Assembly: GCA_017473865.1 (NCBI GenBank)
Contig: JAFUJB010000003.1
Span: forward strand, 1-34,313
Reading direction: 5' to 3'
Length of the DNA: 34,313 nt
DNA from: Clostridia bacterium
Lineage (GTDB): Bacteria > Bacillota > Clostridia > Oscillospirales > CAG-272
Shown here: piece by piece, positions 23,479-30,038 of the stretch
How positions within the stretch are numbered: position 1 is the first letter of the stretch
Layout: each line of letters opens with the position of its first letter
Made by a program: the position numbers and the translations under genes
The notes under the pieces: model-generated
Databases searched by the model: none
Told to the model about the DNA's origin: nothing
What the model saw: only the letters and a program-made list of their open reading frames with translations

Positions 23479-25863
23479 ATGGCATTTGAAAAAGCATTAA
23501 AAACACTAGAATATAATAAGATACTCGAGCTTTTGTCAAATTTTGCGTCCACGCAAGGCGCAAAAAATATGGCAAGGGCTTTGGTTCCGTCGGCTGATGA
23601 ATGGGAAATAAAATATACTCTGAAACAGACTACCGATGCACTTGAATATCTTAACAAAAAGGGGCTGCCCTCGTTTGGTAACGTTATCGACGTATCGTTT
23701 GCAATCGACAATGCGAAAAAGGGAGCGTCCCTTTCTCCTGCAACTCTGCTTGATATTGCAAACGTTCTCAGAACTTCAAGAGGTCTTCTTGAGTACTCCA
23801 AAGGAGACGTCCGCGAGGAAAACAGTCTTATTGAAATATTTGACAGACTTTATACTGACAAAAACCTTGAAGGAAGAATATACAGAGCGCTTCCGTCCGA
23901 GGACACCGTTGCCGACGATGCAAGCCCTGCATTAAGCGACATCAGACGTAAGGTAAGAAATACAAATGCGAAAATAAGAGACACTTTGCAAAAATATATA
24001 AACAGTCCTGCATATTCAAAATATCTGCAGGAGAATATCATAACCATACGTAACGGCAGATACGTTATTCCCGTTAAGGTGGAAAACAAAAACGAGATAA
24101 AGGGTCTTGTACACGATACGTCGGCTACGGGCTCAACTTTGTTTATTGAACCAATGCCCGTTGTTGATGCAAACAATGAGCTTCGCGAGCTTGAAAATAA
24201 AGAAAAAATAGAGATAGAGCGTATTTTGTACACTCTTTCGGCGGCTTGCGCGGAAAGGGCGGAGGAGATAACGCTTAACTATGAAAATATAACGCTTTTG
24301 GCATTTATATTTGCTAAAGCATCACTGTCTTCGGCTATGAAGGCTTGTGAGCCAACGATAACAAAAGAGAGAAGATATAATCTCGTTCAGGCGCGTCATC
24401 CCTTGCTTGATAAAGATAAGGTCGTGCCTATATCCGTTTCACTGGGCGATGGGTTTGATACGCTTGTAATTACGGGTCCCAACACGGGCGGTAAAACAGT
24501 ATCACTCAAAACAATAGGTCTGCTTGCGCTTATGTCGCAGTCGGGGCTTCACATTCCTGTTTCGGAATCGTCTTCAATATGTATTTTTTCGGACGTGCAC
24601 GCTGATATAGGCGACGAGCAAAGCATAGAACAATCGCTTTCTACGTTCTCGTCGCATATGGTAAATATAATCAAAATAACCGAAAACGTAACGAATAACT
24701 CGCTTGTGCTTTTCGATGAGCTTGGAGCGGGTACTGACCCCGTTGAAGGCGCGGCGCTGGCTATGGCTGTGCTTGAATACGTAAGAAGCAAGGGCGCTCT
24801 CTGTGCGGCTACGACGCACTATGCGGAGCTTAAGGCTTATGCACTTGAAACTGACGGGGTGAAAAACGGCTCGTGCGAATTTGACGTAAATACTCTTAAG
24901 CCTACGTATAGACTTATTATAGGAACACCCGGTAAATCTAATGCCTTTGAGATTTCCACAAAGCTGGGACTTGACGGCGGAATAGTAGAACACGCAAGAC
25001 AGCTTGTGTCGAAAGAGAATAAGAAGTTTGAAGAGGTTATTGGCAGACTTGACGAGAGCCGACTTGAACTTGAAACAAAGACTCTTGAAACTGAAAAAAT
25101 GCGAGAGGATTTTGAAAAGTATAAATCCGAAGCGGAGAGCAGAATTTTTGAGGCTGAAAGAAGGGCAGAAAAAGAGCTTAAGACCGCAAGGGAGCAGGCT
25201 ACGAGAATACTCGGCTCGGCAAGACAGACGAGCGAATTCGTTCTTGAACAGCTCGATAGGCTGAAAAAAGAAAAGGATGCCGAGAATGCTGCTCAGCGTT
25301 TGGAAGATGCAAGAAATCTTATCAGAACCAAGCTGAAATTTGCTGATGAAGAGATAGATCCGGTAATCGAAAGAAAGGTCGGCGAAGGGTATGCATTGCC
25401 GAGGCCTTTGAAGATAGGCGACGAGGTGTTACTCGTCAATATAAACAAGCTCGGAACAGTAACCAAACTGCCAAATACCAACGGTGTAGTTGAAGTTCAA
25501 ACGGGTAATCTCAAGACCAAGACGAATATATCAAACCTTGTGCTTAACGAAAGCGTCAAGAAGGTAGAAGCAAAGAAAGAAAGAGCGAGAGCGAGTGCGG
25601 TAGCGTCGTTTAAACGTGATTTCAAACCTACCATTGACGTAAGAGGACAGACGGGCGATGATGCGTGGTTTATGATAGATAAGTATTTTGACGATGCGAA
25701 GATTTCGTCGGTAAAATCCGTAACCATTTTGCACGGAAAAGGCACGGGCGCATTACGTACGGCGATATGGAAGTATCTGAAAAAGGATAACCGGGTTGAA
25801 TCGTTCAGAGCGGGTAAATACGGCGAAGGCGATTATGGCGTAACGGTTGTTGATTTGAAATAA
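23479..25863 (+). CDS. mutS2: Endonuclease MutS2
   Basis: The 794-residue protein has the MutS core domains, with Walker A GPNTGGKT (333-340) and Walker B LFDELGAGTDPVEGAALAMAV. A coiled-coil segment follows (about 515-620, rich in Glu, Lys and Arg). The C-terminal Smr nuclease domain (about 713-794) has IDVRGQTGDDAW and HGKGTGALRTAI. MutS2 proteins suppress recombination and act on branched DNA, and in Bacillus also rescue collided ribosomes; they do not do mismatch repair. Length is normal (about 785). It lies 18 bases after recO in the same operon. Confidence 0.95.
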   Translation: MAFEKALKTLEYNKILELLSNFASTQGAKNMARALVPSADEWEIKYTLKQTTDALEYLNKKGLPSFGNVIDVSFAIDNAKKGASLSPATLLDIANVLRTSRGLLEYSKGDVREENSLIEIFDRLYTDKNLEGRIYRALPSEDTVADDASPALSDIRRKVRNTNAKIRDTLQKYINSPAYSKYLQENIITIRNGRYVIPVKVENKNEIKGLVHDTSATGSTLFIEPMPVVDANNELRELENKEKIEIERILYTLSAACAERAEEITLNYENITLLAFIFAKASLSSAMKACEPTITKERRYNLVQARHPLLDKDKVVPISVSLGDGFDTLVITGPNTGGKTVSLKTIGLLALMSQSGLHIPVSESSSICIFSDVHADIGDEQSIEQSLSTFSSHMVNIIKITENVTNNSLVLFDELGAGTDPVEGAALAMAVLEYVRSKGALCAATTHYAELKAYALETDGVKNGSCEFDVNTLKPTYRLIIGTPGKSNAFEISTKLGLDGGIVEHARQLVSKENKKFEEVIGRLDESRLELETKTLETEKMREDFEKYKSEAESRIFEAERRAEKELKTAREQATRILGSARQTSEFVLEQLDRLKKEKDAENAAQRLEDARNLIRTKLKFADEEIDPVIERKVGEGYALPRPLKIGDEVLLVNINKLGTVTKLPNTNGVVEVQTGNLKTKTNISNLVLNESVKKVEAKKERARASAVASFKRDFKPTIDVRGQTGDDAWFMIDKYFDDAKISSVKSVTILHGKGTGALRTAIWKYLKKDNRVESFRAGKYGEGDYGVTVVDLK

Positions 25864-25884
25864 ATAGAAAGAGAAAAAGTATAA

Positions 25885-26082
25885 ATGGACGAATTGCTTG
25901 GAAGAATAAACGAGCTTGCGAAGAAAGCGAAAGAGCAGGGGCTCACCGTTGAAGAGCAGGCTGAGCGCGACGAATTACGCGCGAAATATTTGAAACAGTT
26001 TCGCGCGTCGATGACGGGCATACTTGATAATACCTACGTTCAGTATCCCGACGGCCGCAAAGAAAAAATAAAAAAGAAATAG
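25885..26082 (+). CDS. DUF896 (UPF0291) protein, YnzC-like
   Basis: A 65-residue helical protein: RINELAKKAKEQGLTVEEQAERDELRAKYLKQFRASM is the DUF896 signature, followed by a basic tail. Bacillus YnzC forms a helical hairpin; its role is not established. It is the last gene of the yqfC operon, 21 bases after mutS2, with AGAGAAA as a modest ribosome site. Confidence 0.88.
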   Translation: MDELLGRINELAKKAKEQGLTVEEQAERDELRAKYLKQFRASMTGILDNTYVQYPDGRKEKIKKK

Positions 26083-26085
26083 ACT

Positions 26086-26114
26086 CCTACTTTCTTTTAA
26101 GGAAAGAAAGTAGG
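26086..26114. repeat. 12-pair palindromic repeat after the DUF896 gene
   Basis: CCTACTTTCTTT (26086-26097) and AAAGAAAGTAGG (26103-26114) form a perfect stem with loop TAAGG. There is no T run afterwards, so it is more like a dispersed palindromic repeat than a classic terminator. Confidence 0.65.
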
Positions 26115-26385
26115 CAAAGAAACCTTGCAACTTGGGTTTGCGGAAGCAGTTGAGCCTCGCCCTACGGAAGAGGGGGCAACAAAATGTTGACGGAGAGGGT
26201 TATGGGTTTGCATAGGCAATATTGCCTAATTGGTAGGGGACGGCGCCCTCGACGTCCCGAGCCTCGCCTTGCAACTTGGGCTTGCATAAGTCATTATGAA
26301 AAGTTATGAGGGATTCAAAAGGGCACTTTTTCAGCCGCCACGCGGCAGGGCATAGGGGGCAAAAGCCGTAATGTTTTTGCGGAGT
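26115..26385. other. Non-coding intergenic stretch with palindromes
   Basis: I see no supportable gene here. It holds a perfect 16-base palindrome, TAGGCAATATTGCCTA (26213-26228), and a GGGACG/CGTCCC stem (26237-26258) inside a GGGGACGGCGCCCTCGACG segment. It also has two occurrences of GCAACTTGGG near 26128 and 26271. Base composition is richer in G and C than that of the neighbours, consistent with dispersed repeat DNA. Confidence 0.5.
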
Positions 26386-26417
26386 CAAGAGGAGCTTTTT
26401 TCAAAAAGCTCCTCTTG
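26386..26417. terminator. 15-pair perfect hairpin
   Basis: CAAGAGGAGCTTTTT (26386-26400) and AAAAAGCTCCTCTTG (26403-26417) are perfect inverted repeats, with T- and A-rich centres that would open into a loop. Confidence 0.6.
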
Positions 26418-26459
26418 TGGGTTTTAGGGTGAAACCCTGACATAACATGCCTTTTTGAG

Positions 26460-26485
26460 AAAACTCGAAAGAGTTTTGTTTTTTC
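26460..26485 (+). terminator. Terminator just upstream of the tRNA promoter
   Basis: AAAACTC-GAAA-GAGTTTT followed by GTTTTTTC. It would stop read-through from the mutS2 operon before the tRNA gene. Confidence 0.6.
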
Positions 26486-26506
26486 AAAAATTATTAAAAA
26501 AAGGTA

Positions 26507-26535
26507 TTGACAAACAAATATGTATTTGCTATAAT
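26507..26535 (+). promoter_or_regulatory. Perfect consensus promoter of the tRNA-Gln gene
   Basis: TTGACA (26507-26512), a 17-base spacer and TATAAT (26530-26535), thirteen bases before the mature tRNA 5' end. Confidence 0.85.
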
Positions 26536-26547
26536 ATATCGCGTTGG

Positions 26548-26621
26548 TGCGGAATTGTGTAACGGTAGCACGGCAGACTCTGACTCTGTTTGTCTGGGTT
26601 CGAATCCTAGTTCCGCAGCCA
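26548..26621 (+). tRNA. tRNA-Gln, anticodon CUG
   Basis: A full cloverleaf can be drawn. The acceptor stem is TGCGGAA with TTCCGCA. The D arm has GTAACGGTAG. The anticodon stem GCAGA/TCTGT encloses loop CTCTGAC with anticodon CTG at 26580-26582. The T arm is CTGGG-TTCGAAT-CCTAG. The discriminator is G and the CCA end is encoded (26619-26621). It reads CAG codons and is a single-gene unit with its own consensus promoter and terminator. A UUG-anticodon partner is not in the window. It is a substrate of the GlnRS encoded at 7412. Confidence 0.95.
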
Positions 26622-26622
26622 C

Positions 26623-26656
26623 AAAAAAGCCTATCACGTAAGTGATAGGCTTTTTT
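26623..26656 (+). terminator. Terminator of the tRNA-Gln gene
   Basis: AAAAAAGCCTATCAC pairs perfectly with GTGATAGGCTTTTTT around loop GTAA. Confidence 0.88.
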
Positions 26657-26658
26657 GA

Positions 26659-26826
26659 ACGATGTTTGCCCTTGCGGGCAAGTGATGTTGACTTCGTCAG
26701 TGATGTTCACTGCGTGAGTGATGTTTCGCCTTGCGGCGAAGTGGGCAAACATCACATCACTTTGCGACGAAGGAGCAATACATCACTGTGCGATAGCGCT
26801 ACATCACTTCGAGTCGAAGACATCGA
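26659..26826. repeat. Mini-hairpin array punctuated by GTGATGTT / ACATCAC
   Basis: GTGATGTT occurs at 26682, 26700 and 26718 (18-base period), with a variant at 26659. The segments between are small stem-loops (TGAC-TTCG-TCA, CAC-TG-CGTG, TTCGCC-TTGC-GGCGAA). The second half has the inverse ACATCAC at about 26749, 26780 and 26801, and ACATCGA at 26820. TTTGCCC near 26664 can pair with GGGCAAA near 26743, closing a larger stem. No coding frame. A similar array is at 28605-28767. Confidence 0.75.
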
Positions 26827-26836
26827 TACTTCACTA

Positions 26837-26865
26837 TTTACAAACAAAGACTTTTATGTTATAAT
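26837..26865 (+). promoter_or_regulatory. Promoter of the 71-residue protein gene
   Basis: TTTACA (26837-26842), 17 bases, TATAAT (26860-26865). The TATGTTATAATAA context is nearly the same as at 28794-28805. Confidence 0.65.
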
Positions 26866-26952
26866 AATCTCAACAAATAATTTTCAAAAACTTTTCTTGC
26901 ATTCTCGTCCCTTTTGGGCATAATGTGTTTACCACCCGAAAGGAGAACGAAA

Positions 26953-27168
26953 ATGCCAAATCTAAAACCATACTATCAAGTAAAATTAACTCTACTGAGA
27001 TGCAAGCTGTCTTTTCTCGAAAATCCCCCGAAAAACGAAGACGAGCAATATGCCTACGAAGTTATTCGAAAGGCGTATGAGATCAACGAGAAAAAGATTG
27101 AAATGCTTGATTTTGATAAAAACAAAAAGCTGCTGGAGGATTATTACAAATTTCTCCAGCAGCTTTAA
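26953..27168 (+). CDS. Small protein of unknown function
   Basis: A 71-residue, charged, probably helical protein beginning MPNLKPYYQVKLTLLRCKLS and ending DYYKFLQQL. I recognise no family. It is supported by an excellent ribosome site, AAAGGAG 7 bases before the ATG at 26953, and by a promoter at 26837 with an 85-base leader. The last 40 bases of the frame form a 13-pair perfect hairpin (27126-27166) that includes the first base of the stop codon, so the terminator is written in coding sequence. Because of its size, coding is likely but not certain. Confidence 0.6.
   Translation: MPNLKPYYQVKLTLLRCKLSFLENPPKNEDEQYAYEVIRKAYEINEKKIEMLDFDKNKKLLEDYYKFLQQL
27126..27166 (+). terminator. Hairpin within the 3' end of the small gene
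   Basis: AAAGCTGCTGGAG (27126-27138) and CTCCAGCAGCTTT (27154-27166). The T run is short (TTT then AAAA), so termination strength is doubtful. Confidence 0.5.
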
Positions 27169-27224
27169 AATATCCAAAAACTAAACGAAACGTTGAGTTT
27201 TTCTCAAAAAAGCGGTTATTGTGC

Positions 27225-27252
27225 TTGTTCTCTATTTGGTATATACTATAAT
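27225..27252 (+). promoter_or_regulatory. Promoter of the second XRE regulator
   Basis: TTGTTC (27225-27230), 16 bases, TATAAT (27247-27252). The -10 region reads ATATACTATAAT, like the ATATACTATAT at the other XRE promoter (16982-16992), so both may carry similar operators. Confidence 0.45.
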
Positions 27253-27295
27253 CAGAAACAGCGCTGTTTACTTTTTACACACATAAGGAGATTTT

Positions 27296-28396
27296 ATGAA
27301 ACTAAATCTTTCTGAAAATTTAAAGAGATTAAGAAAAGATCGAGGGATCACACAAGAGGAGTTGGCAGGATTTATAGGCGTTTCATATCAAGCAATTTCA
27401 AAATGGGAACGAGATGAAGGATATCCCGATATTACTCTTTTGCCCTCTATTGCATGTTTTTTCAACGTAACACTTGATGAGCTTGTCGGTATGAATGAAA
27501 TTCAGAATAAAGAAAAAAGAGACAATTTTTTGCGAACTGCCAGAAAGTTCAGCTCCGAAGGTAAGCTTGGCGATTGTATTTTCACATTAAGAGAAGGATT
27601 GCGCAGTTTTCCAAATGATTTTCACATTATGTTAGAGCTTGCTGTTTTTCTTGACGGATTTGGAGATACGGCAGAAGAACGCAAAAAGAACCGAAACGAA
27701 TCGGTAAAGTTGTGTGAACGCATTTTGGAATTTTGCACGGATAATAAAATAAGAAATAAAGCGCAGTCCTGTATGTGTTATTCTCTTTGGCGAAATGGTG
27801 AAAAAGAAACTGCCATAAAAATAGCGAGAGAGCTCCCTACTCTGTATAGTACGGCAGAAACAACACTTCCTAAATTTTTAAACGGTCAGGAAAAAATCGA
27901 ATTTTGTCAAAGCACGATTCAAAAACTGCATTGGCAATTTTGGTGGCTGATCACTTGTATGATTGACGGCGATTATTACACCGACACGGAAAAGATTGAG
28001 CTTTTGAAAAAGTCGATTGCTTTTTATGAGATCGTATATGAAAAAGAGGATTATGCTTTTGCACATATCCGAATTGGAGATGCATACGAAGATATTGCCG
28101 TGTTACTATTAAAGAATGGAAAGATAGATGAGGGAATCGAAAATCTCGAAAAATGTGTCGATCATTGTATTGCGTTCGATACCCTGCCAAGCAGTTTGAA
28201 GTTTGAGTCTTTACTTGTAAATGCTTTGGAATATACAATAGAACAAACATCTAAACCTACTCAAAATAACAGTTGCCGAAATGTACTCAACAGCATTTTG
28301 CGTGATTTGAAAGATGAAAATGGAATTTACCATAAGTGTGAGCAAAATGATAAATTTGAACAAATCATAAAAAGACTTGAAGAAACGGCAAACTAA
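27296..28396 (+). CDS. XRE-family regulator with TPR-like C-terminal domain
   Basis: A 366-residue protein. Residues 1-68 are a Cro/C1-type helix-turn-helix: LSENLKRLRKDRGITQEELAGF, VSYQAISKWERDEG and FFNVTLDELVGM. The remainder is all-helical with TPR-like pairs such as GKLGDCIFTLREGLRSFPNDFHIMLELA and AFAHIRIGDAYEDIAVLLLKNGKIDEGIENLEKCV. Similar regulators in Clostridia sense peptides or ligands through the TPR part; no peptide gene is visible here. AAGGAG lies 5-10 bases before the ATG. It has its own promoter, and the strong terminator at 28559 follows. Confidence 0.85.
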   Translation: MKLNLSENLKRLRKDRGITQEELAGFIGVSYQAISKWERDEGYPDITLLPSIACFFNVTLDELVGMNEIQNKEKRDNFLRTARKFSSEGKLGDCIFTLREGLRSFPNDFHIMLELAVFLDGFGDTAEERKKNRNESVKLCERILEFCTDNKIRNKAQSCMCYSLWRNGEKETAIKIARELPTLYSTAETTLPKFLNGQEKIEFCQSTIQKLHWQFWWLITCMIDGDYYTDTEKIELLKKSIAFYEIVYEKEDYAFAHIRIGDAYEDIAVLLLKNGKIDEGIENLEKCVDHCIAFDTLPSSLKFESLLVNALEYTIEQTSKPTQNNSCRNVLNSILRDLKDENGIYHKCEQNDKFEQIIKRLEETAN

Positions 28397-28558
28397 TTGA
28401 AAGCAAAATGTCATCTATTTCTGTCATTTGGATTTTTCGATAAAATAAGAAAAAACCGTTAAAAAATTAAAATAAAGAGCTAAAATCAAGCAAAAAACGC
28501 CGAAAACCCTTGGAATACCTATGTTTTAGCCATATCATCTAAAACGGTCACCAAACAC
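28397..28558. other. A-rich gap without a gene
   Basis: The 160 bases after the XRE gene are very A-rich on the plus strand and contain no supportable gene. A GTTTTAG/CTAAAAC stem lies at about 28523-28545. The sequence GCCGAAAACCCTTGG is of a kind seen near integrase sites in Clostridia, but nothing else supports an attachment site. Confidence 0.35.
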
Positions 28559-28594
28559 AAAAAATACCGAGAACTTTGTTCTCGGTATTTTTTT
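28559..28594 (+). terminator. Intrinsic terminator of the XRE-TPR gene
   Basis: AAAAAATACCGAGAAC and GTTCTCGGTATTTTTT form a 16-pair stem with loop TTT. Confidence 0.85.
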
Positions 28595-28604
28595 ATCCAA
28601 GCCG

Positions 28605-28767
28605 CAGGCTTGGTATATCATCACGACTTCGGCGAGTTTTATTGCTTGGCAGTGATATTCGTTTCGCGAGTTTGGGAGGCGAATATAATATCACTGAAGC
28701 CGTATGGCTTCAATATCACTTTTTCGGAGCAAAAATATCACGCTGAGCGTAGGCGAAGCATATCACT
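28605..28767. repeat. Mini-hairpin array punctuated by ATATCAC
   Basis: AATATCAC(T) or close variants begin at 28687, 28712, 28734 and 28759 (22-25 bases apart), and AGTGATATT in inverse orientation at about 28651. Segments between are small stems, for example GAAGCC-GTAT-GGCTTC. CGAATATAATATCACT pairs back to AGTGATATTCG. The design parallels the 26659-26826 array with a different punctuation word. Confidence 0.7.
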
Positions 28768-28774
28768 AAATCTA

Positions 28775-28803
28775 TTTACAGCTTGCAATCTGTATGTTAT
28801 AAT
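28775..28803 (+). promoter_or_regulatory. Promoter of the tandem membrane-protein genes
   Basis: TTTACA (28775-28780), 17 bases, TATAAT (28798-28803). Nearly the same hexamers and -10 context as at 26837-26865, directly after a mini-hairpin array in both cases. Confidence 0.65.
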
Positions 28804-28826
28804 AACCCTAGAAAGACGGTGATGTT

Positions 28827-29327
28827 ATGCCAAAAGAATCTAAAAACATTTTGACTCGAGAAGGTTGCCAAAAGGAGCTTATTCGATTGACGAAGGGTAA
28901 ATTACTACACGACGTAGTTTTGCTTATGGTTATGTTGTTGATCTTTGTACCGCTGGCTTTTATAGGGTTATATCTTTCGAAATACATTTTAATATTTGGC
29001 ATAGTTACTATTTTAGTATGTGCTGCTCCACCTCTTATTTTTGTTTATAAATTGATCTATAATATCATAAAGCTTCATTTGGTCGAAAAAAACAAGTTTT
29101 CGATTGTAAAAGACACGATATCTCGCTTGTCAAAAGACGAACCAATGGGAAGACATACTGTTGATGCCATATATTTTACATTGAATGGTCGATATGTTCC
29201 CTCAAAAAGTACATTTGATCTTTCGACTGTAGGAGACGAATTTTATTTAGTCATTCTTCATACAAAGAAAAATGAACTTTGTTTCGCTTTTCATACGATG
29301 ATGTATGAATGCAAAGATACGCAATAA
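28827..29327 (+). CDS. Two-helix membrane protein, paralog 1 of 3
   Basis: A 166-residue protein of no family I recognise. An N-terminal cytoplasmic helix (ILTREGCQKELIRLTKGK) is followed by two membrane helices (about 28-48 and 52-74). A soluble C-terminal domain contains FDLSTVGDEFYLVILHTKKNELCFAFHTMMYECKD. The C-terminal block aligns by eye with the two downstream genes (STVGDxFYxVIL, FHT or YHT near the end), so the three are tandem paralogs. The ribosome site is weak (GGTGAT). The second gene follows after 24 bases and is probably co-transcribed. Confidence 0.75.
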   Translation: MPKESKNILTREGCQKELIRLTKGKLLHDVVLLMVMLLIFVPLAFIGLYLSKYILIFGIVTILVCAAPPLIFVYKLIYNIIKLHLVEKNKFSIVKDTISRLSKDEPMGRHTVDAIYFTLNGRYVPSKSTFDLSTVGDEFYLVILHTKKNELCFAFHTMMYECKDTQ

Positions 29328-29351
29328 TAAATCAAGAAAGGCGGTGGGGAT

Positions 29352-29690
29352 ATGAAAAAGCAAGTGCTTACGACGCACGATATACAACGAGAATTACTCA
29401 TTAAAATAAACAAATCAAAATCTCTTGTTGTTTTTTTGACAGTTTTAACCGCAGTCTTAATCCCTGCATACATTATGTTTGTGATAAACTACACGGACAT
29501 AATGATTGAGTACCATACAGGACATCTTTCCGGTAGAGGCTATCTTACGTTGGGATTGTTTTTGGGACCTATTGTTATTTTGTTTTTTACTGTCTTTCTT
29601 CTCAACTATTATTATATTGATTTATACAAAGCGAAAAAAGGAAAGTTTATAATTTCCGAAGAAAAACTTTACGAAAGAAAAAAGAGATGA
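29352..29690 (+). CDS. Paralog 2 of 3, N-terminal part (frame 0)
   Basis: A 112-residue frame giving the N-terminal helix (VLTTHDIQRELLIKINKSK), two membrane helices (about 25-46 and 66-90) and the start of the soluble domain, KKGKFIISEEKLYERKKR. It ends at a TGA (29688-29690) where paralogs 1 and 3 continue. The rest of the homologous domain is in the -1 frame from 29684. The split falls at A AAA AAG (29678-29684). A -1 shift would give one protein of 174 residues, between the lengths of paralogs 1 (166) and 3 (190). Alternatives are a one-base deletion in the A run (pseudogene or sequencing error) or two proteins coupled by the ATGA overlap. GGTGGGG precedes the ATG. Confidence 0.7.
   Translation: MKKQVLTTHDIQRELLIKINKSKSLVVFLTVLTAVLIPAYIMFVINYTDIMIEYHTGHLSGRGYLTLGLFLGPIVILFFTVFLLNYYYIDLYKAKKGKFIISEEKLYERKKR
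29678..29684 (+). other. A AAA AAG slippery heptamer, candidate -1 frameshift site
   Basis: In frame 0 the codons are AGA AAA AAG AGA TGA, so the heptamer sits exactly in the X XXY YYZ register used by dnaX. After a -1 slip the frame reads AAA AAA GAG ATG ATT and runs on for 63 codons that match the C-terminal domain of the paralogs. I saw no strong upstream Shine-Dalgarno-like stimulator. A weak downstream stem, GTCGCA with TGCGGC, is possible. Confidence 0.5.
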
Positions 29691-29875
29691 TTCGCTATTA
29701 CCGTCGCACAGCACAAGAGAATTCACTATATTTTCGTTGCGGCAGAGTGGCGGTTGAAGATGATGTTTATTCTTACTCCACGGTGGGAGACTGTTTTTAT
29801 GTTATAGTGCTAAGATCAAAAAAAGCTCCACTATTGGTTTATCACTCTAAATACTATGAAATAACCGATAATTAA
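29687..29875 (+). CDS. Paralog 2 of 3, C-terminal part (-1 frame)
   Basis: Sixty-two codons from the ATG in the ATGA overlap. They encode the soluble domain IRYYRRTAQENSLYFRCGRVAVEDDVYSYSTVGDCFYVIVLRSKKAPLLVYHSKYYEITDN, which aligns with residues 93-164 of paralog 1, especially STVGDCFYVIVL. A free-standing protein would lack the membrane anchor that its relatives have. No independent ribosome site other than the A/G-rich GAAAGAAAAAAGAG is seen. It is most likely the continuation of the preceding gene, either through frameshifting or in an ancestor before a one-base loss. Confidence 0.6.
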   Translation: MIRYYRRTAQENSLYFRCGRVAVEDDVYSYSTVGDCFYVIVLRSKKAPLLVYHSKYYEITDN

Positions 29876-29986
29876 CGGTCGACATCTATTAAGGTTAGAA
29901 ACGGCAGAAAAACTCTACGCCGAAAAGCGAGACTCTCGTGCCAAGCAAAACGGCGGGACACAAACCCCTCATCTACCAAAATTGTC

Positions 29987-30015
29987 TTTACTTTCCGCAA
30001 AAAATATGCTATAAT
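29987..30015 (+). promoter_or_regulatory. Promoter of paralog 3
   Basis: TTTACT (29987-29992), 17 bases, TATAAT (30010-30015). The third paralog therefore has its own promoter. Confidence 0.6.
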
Positions 30016-30038
30016 ACCCCCGGAAATGAGGTGGAGAA

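Noticed and set aside
26115-26385. Possible structured RNA before the tRNA gene
   Set aside because: The stems are separate small palindromes without a promoter or common fold; dispersed repeat DNA is the simpler reading.
26659-26826. Regularly spaced short repeats that might be a CRISPR array
   Set aside because: Repeats are only 7-8 bases, the segments between them are themselves palindromic, orientation flips midway and no cas gene is nearby.
28397-28558. Integrase attachment site suggested by GCCGAAAACCCTTGG
   Set aside because: There is no integrase, no second copy of the sequence and no tRNA overlap in the window.
28605-28767. Second set of spaced repeats as a CRISPR array
   Set aside because: Same reasons: short ATATCAC words, palindromic spacers of unequal length, no cas genes.
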